From positions 62,001-126,000 of the forward strand of contig CALEYL010000018.1 of the NCBI GenBank assembly GCA_937926205.1: DNA of 64,000 nt. The letters run 5' to 3'. The notes under the pieces were generated by a model. The model saw nothing but the letters and a program-made list of their open reading frames with translations. It searched no databases and was not told where the DNA came from. The position numbers were made by a program, and so were the translations under genes. This stretch comes from an uncultured Saprospiraceae bacterium. GTDB taxonomy: Bacteria; Bacteroidota; Bacteroidia; Chitinophagales; Saprospiraceae. Position 1 is the first letter of the stretch; the number at the start of each line of letters is the position of its first letter. This document shows, in pieces, positions 24,810 to 34,400 of this stretch.

Positions 24810-27800
24810 ATGAGCACTTATCTACAACATTTCACTGCGCGGGAGCGCAACAGGACGCGTATTTTCGAGGCTCAAAAGGCCTCTGTCAGCCTTACCGCGC
24901 CGGCTTCCGGATGGCGTTCTTTCCTTTCCTTCTTTTTCACTTTTTTTGGAAAAAACACAAGCCCTGCTTTACTTCGGCGGAAGTTTTTTGTGGGGGCTTT
25001 GGTGGTGGTGAATTTGGTGGTTGTGGGGAGCGTGATGGGACAAAAAACCTGGGATGGCGGTGGAGATGGCGTTAATTGGGACAGCGGGGACAATTGGAAT
25101 CCGAATGGAGTGCCGGGAGCTGGAGATGCAGTGACAATTCCAAATGGTTTTAGTCTGACTGTAAATACGGCTGCTGTATGTGCCAGTTTTACAATAGTGG
25201 AAGGTAACGCTGCGAATACTGTAACAATTAGCGGCTCTAATTCTCTAACTGTTTCTGGAGCGGTCATAATTAATAGTCCAGGTAATAATGGGGCTAATAA
25301 AATTATTTCAGTCGGAACAGGGGAACTATCATGTGCATCCTTGTCAATGGCAACTACCAACAATGACAATCGTATAATCCGAATAACGATATCTACTGGT
25401 ACGGTAAATGTCTCAGGAAATTTTACGATGAATGATTTGGATCCTGATAGAAACCAAGTTGTGTTTTCTGGTGCAGGTACATTGAATCTTGGTGGCGCGA
25501 TTAGTGGAGGAACAATTGTAGCAAGTACAGGTACTGTAAATTACAACGGAGGCAGCGCCCAAACAGTAACTAACTATGCTTACAATAATTTGACTTTGAG
25601 TAATGCTGGAATCAAAACATTGGGAAGTAATATTACAATAAGCGGTAACCTTACCATTTCTGGTGGAACATTAGACCTTTCCACTTTTTCTGCCAATCGT
25701 TCTGCTGCCGGAGGTACATTAACAGTTGCTGACGGATCAAGTTTATTCATTGGTGGGACAAATACACTGCCCTCGAATTACTCTACCCATTCAATTGGCG
25801 CAACCAGCACCATTGCATATACTGGTTCTAATCAATCGGTCGCAGCGCTCAACAGCTCACAATCCTATGGCAATCTCGTGCTTTCGGGGTCCGGTATTAA
25901 AACATTTGGGGCTGCAAGGATGATTAGTGGCAATTTATCTATTACCAGTACCATTGCCAGTCTCACAGGCACTTCTACGGCAGGCACCCTTACCCTTGAC
26001 GGTAATGGGCAACTGAGTGGAACTCATGGAAGCTTTATTTCGACCGCTACGTATAAAAACAGCACTTATTTTTCTTCTACCGGGGTTGTTGATGTCGCCA
26101 TGTCTTCCTGCGCCTCCGGATTGTGGATAGGTGTTTCCAGCTCAGATTGGAATGATGCTTCCAATTGGTGTAGTGGAGTGATTCCGACAGCAGCAACGGA
26201 TGTCATCATTTTGCCGGGAATCTTTAATCAACCTTCCATAGGAGCAGCCGGTGGCGCCTGCCGCGACCTGTTCATCAGCCCCGGTGCTTCGCTTACCATT
26301 ACAGGTTCCAATACTTTAACCGTTAGCGGAGACTGGACCAACAACGGTACCTTTAACAGGAACAGCAGCACGGTGATTTTTAACGGAACTGCCCAAACAA
26401 TTGGGGGAATCATAGCAACGACCTTTACCAATCTGACCATAAGTAGCGCCGCTTCTACGACTTTAGGCATCAATACAACCATTACGACAGACCTAACCCT
26501 GACTTCCGGCATTTTTGATGCCGGTACTTTTTCGCTGACTTTAACCGGAGGGACAGGCGTCGTTCAGGATGGAGCCACACTTAGGATTGGAGGTGCGTTT
26601 GCAAATGGCACCTTAACGGTTCAAAATGGCGGCACCTATGAACATGCACGAAATGGGGATAACATACCTCTTGCGACCTGGGGGGCAACTTCAACTTGTT
26701 TGATAACAGGAGTGACGACGACTATGCCAGGCAATAATGCCCAAAATTTTGGACATTTTACCTGGAATTGTCCTTCGCAAACGGCTAATGTGGTCATTGC
26801 AAATACTTTGAATATTCAGGGGGATTTAACAGTCGTTAGCACCGGTGCTGGGGTCAATACGCTTCAACTTGTGAATGACAATACAGGGACGATTGGCGGC
26901 AATTACATTCAAAGTGGCGGTAGTGTAATTATTACAGGTATTGATGCGCATGGATTAACCATATCTGGAGGATTTTCTCTTAGTGGTGGCACCTTTGACG
27001 ATCAGGGGGATGGAATCCCGGGAGGGGCGCTTAATGTCGCCGGCGACTTTTCTCTTACTGCTGGTGGAACGCTAGACGGTGGGGCCTTACTGAGTGTCGT
27101 TTTCAATGGTTCCGGTGTCCAAACCTACACCTCCGGAGGGGATATTTCCGGAATAGCAACCTTTACGGTTAACAGCGGCGCCACCCTCCAGATGGCGGCC
27201 GACGATACCAGTGTTTCTCCCGGAGCTGGCGGAGGAAGCATCACATTTACTTTATCCAGCGGCGCCACTCTCGGCATCACTTCGCCAGATGGCATTTCTT
27301 CCGCGGGTGCTACGGGCAATGTTCAAACTTTCCTTCGTACTTTTAGTAGTGCCGCCAACTATCTCTACAACGGCAGTGCCGCTCAAAACACTGGAGATGG
27401 CTTACCTGCCACGATGACCGGTAATCTGGAAATTGACAATGCCGCTGGTGTTGCACTTAGTGCGGCGCAAACGATAAATTCGCCAGGAGCTTTGGTTTTG
27501 ACGGATGGCAAGCTCACGACAACCACTGGCTTTTTGCTTACACTTGGCGACGGCGCAACGACTTCAGGCGCTTCTGCCGCTTCCTTCGTAAGCGGCCCCA
27601 TTCGTAAAATTGGCGATGACGCATTTTCTTTTCCGGTAGGCAAGGGCACGACTTTTGCGCCCATTTCCATTTCTGCCCCGGCAGTAATGACAGATGCGTT
27701 TCAGGCAGAATATTTTGATTCTTCTCCTGCTGATATGACTTTAGGCACGGGTATTTTAGAAATCAGCAACAAAGAATACTGGGACCTCGACCGCGTTGCA

Positions 27801-28580
27801 GGAACTTCTTCTGTTGCTGTTACCATGGTCTTTACTGGAAACAGCATGGCAACTATGCCGGATCTGAGTAACCTCCGGGTTGCCCGTTTTGATGAAACCC
27901 TCATGACCCCAGCCTGGGTTTCTGAGGGCAATGCGGCAACTTCGGGTTCTGAAACAACCAGTGGCACGATCACATCTGCTGTGGTGCCAAATTTCAGCTT
28001 CTTTACTTTGGGATCTTCTGTGGCGTTAAATGCACTGCCCATCGAATTGGCCGCTTTCACAGCCACACCCAAAGGCCAAACCGTGCAACTGGACTGGCGT
28101 ACGGTCAGCGAACTCAACAACGCTTTCTTCGACATTGAGCGCAGCGCCAATGGCCGCGATTTTGAACGCATCGGCAAAGTAGCCGGAGCGGGTACAAGTC
28201 TGTCGCCGATTGACTATGTGTTTACCGATATCCTGCCGAAAAACGGCTGGAACTACTACCGCCTGCGTCAGGAAGATTTCGACGGACAATTTTCCTATTC
28301 TGAAGTTCAGGCGGTGCTGATGGGCAAAGACGGTGAAGGTACGCGTTTGCTGCTGTATCCCAACCCGGCTGCCGGCGAGCTGAACCTGAAAACGAATGGC
28401 CTGGTAGCGCCTGGCGATCTTTTGGAAGTATTTGACCAAACAGGCCGCAAAGTACGCAGCTTCAATGCTTTCGACGCCTTTAGTGCGCCAATGGACGTGT
28501 TGGAATTGCCTGCAGGTACCTATTTTGTCCGCCTGCAAACGGCTACTGGCACAGTACAGGCTTCCTTTGTGAAGCAGTAG
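24810..28580 (+). CDS. T9SS-secreted surface protein, tandem paralogue 2
   Basis: The 1256-residue protein is the longest of the three tandem paralogues. A probable signal segment lies unusually far in (RRKFFVGALVVVNLVVVGSVMG-Q, cleavage near residue 78), preceded by another hydrophobic patch at 36-47. The body consists of low-complexity strands (NLTISGGTLDLST, SLTITGSNTLTVSGDWTNNGTF) likely to form a beta-helix. The STYEHARNG-type module appears here as GTYEHARNGDNIPLATW. The 3' part aligns with paralogue 1 through the GPIRKIGDDAFSFPVGKG segment, the LPIELAAFTATPKGQ module and the type A T9SS signal (LLYPNPAAGELNL to GTYFVRLQ). Lines in the 5' third are clearly AT-richer than the 3' end. Function is probably adhesion or surface structure. 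Confidence 0.85.
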   Translation: MSTYLQHFTARERNRTRIFEAQKASVSLTAPASGWRSFLSFFFTFFGKNTSPALLRRKFFVGALVVVNLVVVGSVMGQKTWDGGGDGVNWDSGDNWNPNGVPGAGDAVTIPNGFSLTVNTAAVCASFTIVEGNAANTVTISGSNSLTVSGAVIINSPGNNGANKIISVGTGELSCASLSMATTNNDNRIIRITISTGTVNVSGNFTMNDLDPDRNQVVFSGAGTLNLGGAISGGTIVASTGTVNYNGGSAQTVTNYAYNNLTLSNAGIKTLGSNITISGNLTISGGTLDLSTFSANRSAAGGTLTVADGSSLFIGGTNTLPSNYSTHSIGATSTIAYTGSNQSVAALNSSQSYGNLVLSGSGIKTFGAARMISGNLSITSTIASLTGTSTAGTLTLDGNGQLSGTHGSFISTATYKNSTYFSSTGVVDVAMSSCASGLWIGVSSSDWNDASNWCSGVIPTAATDVIILPGIFNQPSIGAAGGACRDLFISPGASLTITGSNTLTVSGDWTNNGTFNRNSSTVIFNGTAQTIGGIIATTFTNLTISSAASTTLGINTTITTDLTLTSGIFDAGTFSLTLTGGTGVVQDGATLRIGGAFANGTLTVQNGGTYEHARNGDNIPLATWGATSTCLITGVTTTMPGNNAQNFGHFTWNCPSQTANVVIANTLNIQGDLTVVSTGAGVNTLQLVNDNTGTIGGNYIQSGGSVIITGIDAHGLTISGGFSLSGGTFDDQGDGIPGGALNVAGDFSLTAGGTLDGGALLSVVFNGSGVQTYTSGGDISGIATFTVNSGATLQMAADDTSVSPGAGGGSITFTLSSGATLGITSPDGISSAGATGNVQTFLRTFSSAANYLYNGSAAQNTGDGLPATMTGNLEIDNAAGVALSAAQTINSPGALVLTDGKLTTTTGFLLTLGDGATTSGASAASFVSGPIRKIGDDAFSFPVGKGTTFAPISISAPAVMTDAFQAEYFDSSPADMTLGTGILEISNKEYWDLDRVAGTSSVAVTMVFTGNSMATMPDLSNLRVARFDETLMTPAWVSEGNAATSGSETTSGTITSAVVPNFSFFTLGSSVALNALPIELAAFTATPKGQTVQLDWRTVSELNNAFFDIERSANGRDFERIGKVAGAGTSLSPIDYVFTDILPKNGWNYYRLRQEDFDGQFSYSEVQAVLMGKDGEGTRLLLYPNPAAGELNLKTNGLVAPGDLLEVFDQTGRKVRSFNAFDAFSAPMDVLELPAGTYFVRLQTATGTVQASFVKQ
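28029..28580 (+). repeat. 552-nt C-terminal cassette, copy 2
   Basis: Exactly 552 nt from the N-A-L-P codons to the stop, and very similar to copy 3 (30474-31025), with long identical runs and mostly third-position differences. It encodes the fibronectin-like domain plus T9SS signal of paralogue 2. Confidence 0.88.
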
Positions 28581-28638
28581 CCCGGGTAACGTTTAACCCC
28601 GTAATTGTCCGTTTTAAGTTTGCCTTTGAGGCAGCTTT

Positions 28639-28675
28639 ACCATCGCCCTGCGGCCCCGGCTGTCAGGGCGATGGT
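28639..28675 (+). terminator. Hairpin terminator after surface protein paralogue 2
   Basis: A perfect 12-bp stem (28639-28650 with 28664-28675) and a 13-base loop, followed by cgttta. It occupies the same relative place as the hairpin after paralogue 1 and carries the same core. Confidence 0.78.
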
Positions 28676-28820
28676 CGTTTACAGAAGTGGTCATATCCGG
28701 TAATTTCAGGATGGGTTGTTAAAATCCGCAACAAAGTATCCGCAAATCAAAAAAGGTGGTAATTTTATTCTCGGTAAGGCCTGTAAATGCCTTATTGATA
28801 CACAGTTAACCCTGCATACT

Positions 28821-31025
28821 ATGAGCTTAAAATTACACAAACCAACCTCGCCATGGCGTGCGGAACACGCCGTCTATGGGGTGTTGAAGGCCATGCCTGC
28901 CGCCCTGATTCTGGGGGCATTCCTGCTGATAAGTCTGGAAAGTAGCGGACAAACGGTAAACGATTACCGCTCTGTCGGCAATGGTTTATGGAGCGACCTC
29001 GCTACCTGGGAGCGTTGGGATGGAAGTGCCTGGCTTACGCCGACGATGGTGGAAGGCGCGCCCAGCAATGGCAAAAACCTCATCACCGTGCGCAACACGG
29101 ATACGGTGACGGTAGCCACCAACGTCACCATTGACCAGGCAACGGTGGAAACGGGCGGACAAATTATTGTCAACGCCAGCAGAACCCTCACCATTGCCAA
29201 TGGGTCGGGGTTTGACCTGACCGTTCACGGCAGCATAGATAATTCCGGCACGGTGCACACAAATTCGAATGTCATCATTACGGTTTACGGAGAAGTCTTT
29301 AACCGGGAAGCGAATTTTGCAACCAGCGGTAGCGGGCTGATCCTTTTTAATGCAGGCAGCACCTACCACCACCTGCGCAATGGCGGCGCCATACCATCTG
29401 CAAACTGGAATGCCGCATCTACCTGCGAAGTTGCAGGCACAGAGGCCGGAAACATCTCAGGGCTTAATCAGGTGTTTGGCAATTTAACCTGGAATCGCGT
29501 CAATCAGACCAACAATCAGGATCTTCCCAATTCCGGCAGCATGTCCATTGCGGGCAATTTGACCATTATGAGTACAGGAAGCGGCGAATTGCGTCTGGAT
29601 GATGTCTTTCTGACCGTTGGCGGTGATTTTACCCAAACCGGGGGGCGTTTTTTGCTGACAGAACAGGGAGGCGCCAATGGCGTTGAGCAAACCCTTGACA
29701 TTGCCGGGGATTTTACGCTTAGCGGCGGAACGCTGGATATGGCCAGCAAAAATACGGCCGTAGGCACGATCAACATTGGCGGTAATTTTACCCAGGATGG
29801 CGGCATGCTGACGGAAACCAGTACGAGTACTGCTTCTGGTGCTGTTTTTCTGACCGGCACAGCGCTTCAAACTTTTTTCAGCGCGGGTGGTATCAGCAAT
29901 TCGATCCATTTTACTTTAGACAATGCTTCCGGCGCGGAACTGGATTCAGATGTGACCCTTCCCGGAAACCTGACGCTGACTTCAGGTCTTTTCAGTCTGG
30001 GGCCATTTGATTTACAGGTAAATGGCGCAATTGCTACTTCCGGACCATCTGTTTTTGTCCGGACCAATGGCAATGGCAGCCTGCGCCGGACTGTTGCGGC
30101 CAGCGATGTTCTGTTTCCCATCGGCAACAGTGCCTACAATCCTGTTACGCTTATCAATACGGGCACTTCGGATATATTCAGCGCCCGGGTGAGCGATCAG
30201 GTGCTCAGCAACGGGAGCAGCGGCGATCTGGTTACCGAATATGTCGTTCATCGCACCTGGTTCATCGAAGAAGATGTTGCCGGGGGCAGCAATCTGAACA
30301 TCACCTTGAAATGGAATGCTGACGAGCAGGATGTCAACTTTACTGCCAATGCCTCCTACATTGCGCACTATACCGGCGGCGCCTGGGTGAGCAGCGGGGT
30401 CGCAGACGGCACGAGCCTGAGTCTGACTTTTTTTGGCGTGACCACCTTGTCGCCTTTTTCCATTGGCAGTCAAAATGCCTTACCCATCGAATTAGTGGCC
30501 TTTAAGGCTCAACGGGAAGGTTCGAAAGTGCAATTGGACTGGCGCACAGCCAGCGAACTCAACAACGCTTTCTTCGACATCGAGCGTAGCGCCAATGGTC
30601 GCGATTTTGAACGCATCGGCAAAGTAGCCGGCGCAGGCACGAGTCTGTCACCGCTCGATTATACATTTACAGACATCCTGCCGAAAAACGGCTGGAACTA
30701 CTACCGCCTGCGTCAGGAAGATTTCGACGGGCATTTTTCTTATTCCGAAGTTCAGGCGGTGCTGATGGGCAAAGATGGTGACGGTCCGCGTTTGCTGCTG
30801 TACCCCAATCCGGCTGCCAGCGAGCTAAGCTTGAAAACGAATGGCCTCGTAGCGCCCGGCGATCTTTTGGAAGTTCTCGATCAAACAGGTCGCAAAGTAC
30901 GCAGCTTCAATGCTTTCGACGCCTTTAGTACGCCTGTGGATGTGTCTGAATTGCCTGCAGGTACCTATTTTGTCCGGATGCAAACAGCATCGGGCACGGT
31001 TAAAGCTTCGTTTGTGAAGCAGTAG
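28821..31025 (+). CDS. T9SS-secreted surface protein, tandem paralogue 3
   Basis: I use the ATG at 28821, giving 734 residues with a signal region (AMPAALILGAFLLISLESSG-Q); the ORF extends upstream to 28716 without a signal-like sequence. The mature start VNDYRSVGNGLWSDLATWERWDGSAW is the tryptophan-rich opener common in Bacteroidota surface beta-helix proteins. It carries the shared module (STYHHLRNGGAIPSANW), SIAGNLTIMSTGSGEL and DIAGDFTLSGGTLDM strands, an RTNGNGSLRR-x-VLFPIGNS segment, then the common LPIELVAFKAQREGSKVQLDW domain and the type A T9SS signal. The 3' 552 nt are near-identical to those of paralogue 2. It is probably a surface adhesin. No catalytic motif is visible. Confidence 0.85.
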   Translation: MSLKLHKPTSPWRAEHAVYGVLKAMPAALILGAFLLISLESSGQTVNDYRSVGNGLWSDLATWERWDGSAWLTPTMVEGAPSNGKNLITVRNTDTVTVATNVTIDQATVETGGQIIVNASRTLTIANGSGFDLTVHGSIDNSGTVHTNSNVIITVYGEVFNREANFATSGSGLILFNAGSTYHHLRNGGAIPSANWNAASTCEVAGTEAGNISGLNQVFGNLTWNRVNQTNNQDLPNSGSMSIAGNLTIMSTGSGELRLDDVFLTVGGDFTQTGGRFLLTEQGGANGVEQTLDIAGDFTLSGGTLDMASKNTAVGTINIGGNFTQDGGMLTETSTSTASGAVFLTGTALQTFFSAGGISNSIHFTLDNASGAELDSDVTLPGNLTLTSGLFSLGPFDLQVNGAIATSGPSVFVRTNGNGSLRRTVAASDVLFPIGNSAYNPVTLINTGTSDIFSARVSDQVLSNGSSGDLVTEYVVHRTWFIEEDVAGGSNLNITLKWNADEQDVNFTANASYIAHYTGGAWVSSGVADGTSLSLTFFGVTTLSPFSIGSQNALPIELVAFKAQREGSKVQLDWRTASELNNAFFDIERSANGRDFERIGKVAGAGTSLSPLDYTFTDILPKNGWNYYRLRQEDFDGHFSYSEVQAVLMGKDGDGPRLLLYPNPAASELSLKTNGLVAPGDLLEVLDQTGRKVRSFNAFDAFSTPVDVSELPAGTYFVRMQTASGTVKASFVKQ
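30474..31025 (+). repeat. 552-nt C-terminal cassette, copy 3
   Basis: Third cassette of exactly 552 nt from the N-A-L-P codons to the stop. It is nearly the same as copy 2 and more distant from copy 1. It encodes the fibronectin-like domain plus T9SS signal of paralogue 3. Confidence 0.88.
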
Positions 31026-31449
31026 GCAGGTGGGTAAAGCCTGTCCCGCCCAGCGGGAGGGCAAATTGGCAAACATGAGTCATCCCGAATTTTTAGCGAA
31101 AACAGGCGAAAAACAGGATGTTTTCGCGATCATTCAGCCGTGTTAGTGGGCAGTTGGCAGTTTTCAGTTTGCAGTAAACCTGACTGAAAACTGCCAACTG
31201 ACAAACTGCCAACTTTTAATTAACGAATTGATTGCTTATTACACCAACACTGTTTTGAAAATTCGGGATGATACATGTTTGCTTTTTCCCCTTTACAAAT
31301 TTTCCACCACGATGTTGCCGTAAAGCAGGGTAATCCTGTATTTTTACCGATCTGTTTTTTATGATCGTGTGAAAGGCAAGACATTGCTCAGGTAAAACGT
31401 TGATACCAAAGCCGGTCATAAAAAGCAAATTCCTGAAAACTGCTATGAG
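31026..31449. other. Gene-free stretch of 424 bases between surface protein genes
   Basis: I see no supportable gene. It contains a small 6-bp hairpin at 31044-31058, which may end transcription of paralogue 3, and the 17-bp inverted repeat at 31151-31200. The rest is unremarkable leader for the 1990-residue protein. Confidence 0.5.
31151..31200. repeat. 17-bp perfect inverted repeat
   Basis: Bases 31151-31167 and 31184-31200 are perfect reverse complements separated by 16 bases. A third partial copy of the gttggcagt word follows at 31201-31213. The segment 31161-31175 recurs as an identical 15-mer at 40486-40500. Confidence 0.8.
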
Positions 31450-34400
31450 ATGATGCCGCTTCTACGTTGCCCTATGTACGTCTTGTTTTTGGTGATGCCT
31501 TTGTGCGGGATACGCGCGCAAACCATCCCGGTATTGACCAATCCTTCCGCCTGCGGACTGGGGTTACCGATAATAGACAACAATTGCCCGGAAAACGGGG
31601 TTTATTACCAGCCCAATGTTTTTCACATCATTGTGAGCAATGCTCCGGGGACCGCTCTGGGCGTAGATGTTTACCTCAAGGAAGTACGCCTGATCATCCG
31701 GCATGGTTGGGCTGCGGACATCGAAGCTACCCTTGTTTCTCCGGGTGGCAAAGTTGCGGCAATTGTTACCGACCGGGGCGGCGGCAACGATGATTTTGGT
31801 GACCCGAACGACTTTTCCTGTTCCACCTACGCCACTTTTGCCGTTGGCGCCTGCATTCCGCTCGACAGCGCCGCCGCTCCCTTTACATCGGGGCCATATC
31901 CGCCTGAACAGAGTTTTTATATCTTCAATGACGGCGTCACCAACCCCAATGGCACCTGGCAATTGCGTATTTGTGACGATGTGTCATCGGATGCGGGGAC
32001 GCTGGAATACATTGCGCTGATATTTGAGCCGATTTCCTGTTTGCCGGTTTCTCAAACGACTGTGCTGAATATCGATACAACCTCTGCCTTGCTGAGCTGG
32101 ACACCCAATGATTTTTGTGGCGCAACCATCATTGAATACGGACCTCCCGGGTTTACGCCGGGAACGGATTCTCAGCCAGGAGCAGGCGCGGAACTGGTCA
32201 TCGGCAATTGCCCTCCGTATTTGTTGCAGGGCCTGCAACCGGAGCGCACCTACGATGTGTACATCCGACGTTTTTGTGTCGCCGGTGGGTACAGCATCAA
32301 TTCCTGTCCGGTTTCCATTACAACGGGCTGTCAGCCACCGCCAATTACCCTGATTGAAAGCTTCAACAACCAGTTGATCTGCAGCACCAATTGCGGGACC
32401 GCATGCAATACAACGGGCTTGTGGCGCAATGTCCAGGGCGATGCATTCGACTGGATCATTACAACCGGCCCGACGCCAACTTCGGGGACAGGGCCGCTGG
32501 ACGATGTGACGGGCGGGGGTAAATACGCCTACATCGAAACCACGGGCAACCAGTGTGCCAGCGGATCGCAGGCTTATTTACAATCGCCCTGCATTCAGAT
32601 TGACAAGCGTGGTTTTTTAGATTGCCACTTGTCGTTTCACTACCACATGTTTGGCCCAAATATTGGCACCCTGCGTTTGCAGACCTCCACCGATGGCGGT
32701 TTTACCTGGTCTGATTTCTGGCAACTCAGCGGCAACCAGGGCAACGAATGGAAAAAACAATACCTCAGCCTTGCTGCTTTTCAGGATGGCGCCGTTGTGC
32801 AATTTCGATTTGTGGGGGTGAAAGGTAATGGCGTGCGTGGGGATATTGCCCTGGATCAAATTGTCTTTTACGGCTCCCATAACCTGGGTTTTCCGCAAAA
32901 TCAATATTATGTAGACAGTGATGGCGATGGATTTGGTCGGCCCGGAACCTTTGTACTGAGCTGTCTGGCAACGCCACCGGCTGGTTATGCTGCGAATTTC
33001 AGTGATTGCAACGACCTGAATGCTTCCATTTACCCCGGAGCGCCGGAGGTTGGTTGCGACGGGATCGACAACAACTGCAATGGCACGGCGGATGACCTTA
33101 TTTTACCGCCTCCTTTGGCGAATTCTGATACCATTTGCTCGGGAGAACAGGCCGTGGTTTGTGCGGATGTGGCCCCCGGTTTTTTTATGCTTTGGTACGA
33201 TACGCCCACTGGAGGGAATGTCCTTCATTTAGGCGCCTGTTATGAGCCTGTTTTGCCGCCAAACAACAGTCCAAACCCGATGGTTTATCATTACTATGCA
33301 GAGTTGACCAATTTTAACTGCTTTTCTCAGCCGCGCACGGAAGTCACGGTAGTGGTGAACCCAACGCCTGCAGCAAGCATCAACGACATGCCGGCGGTTT
33401 GTCCGGGCGCTTCCTTTAACCTTGCCAGTCTGGATATTACAGACCTGAACTTTACGGGAGGTTCGATTAGTTTTCACAGTCAAAGTCCGGCAACGGCAGC
33501 AAACGAGCTTCCTTCCACCATCGTTACGCCATCAGCGACAAGCGATTATTATTTTCTCATCACCAACCCTTATGGCTGCGAAGATGAAGGGCAGCTCACC
33601 CTTAACGTGCTGAGCAGCCCTGATTTGAGCTTTTTGCCTTCCGACTCTTTGTCGCTGTGCAAAGAATCAACAACCAGTATCGGCGTTCAGGTAAATGCGG
33701 GGATGGGCGCATATACTTATTTCTGGAGTACCGGCGCCAATACCTCGTCCATTCAGGCCAATGCCTCCGGAAACCCGGGAACTACGAATAATTACCAGGT
33801 CACTGTAACGGATGCCGCAGGCTGTGTTTCTTCGGGGAATATTGCGGTAACGACAACCAACAGCATCGATTCCATTCAATTGTCTGTCACCAATGTGACC
33901 ACCTGCATGGGCAGCAATGGCGCCATTACCGTTCAGCCGCTCAATGGAATTGCTCCCTTCAGTTACCAATGGAGCGGGAGCAACGGCGCATCCGGTAATG
34001 GCGTTAGTGCCGGCAATACCATCAACATCAGCAACCTGGCACAGGGCAGCTACCGCCTGACCATAACGGATGCTTCCTCAGCGGGATGCCGCTTTATCCT
34101 TCGGAATGTGTTTGTTCAGGGGCCAAGCGCTGTTATTGAAGACATCCTCACAGACCATGTCAGTTGTGCCGGTGCTTCTGACGGCAGTATTTGTCTCGAA
34201 GTAGACGGCAATAACCCCCAGTATCTGTGGAGCAACAGTTTAACGACTCCCTGTATTCAAAACCTTCCCGGCGGCGTTTATTCGGTTACGGTCAGCGACG
34301 GGATGTGCGCGACGGTTGTCGACAACATCACGATCAACGAACCGGATTCGCTACAGATAAAACCCACATTGGTCTTTCCTTTGTGTAACAATACGGCTAA

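Noticed and set aside
24767..25075. 102-codon frame with MKK start overlapping the 5' end of surface protein paralogue 2
   Set aside because: It ends in a Trp/Arg/Gly-rich run that is an out-of-frame shadow of the real gene. Only the possibility of a frameshift near the start is kept as a finding.
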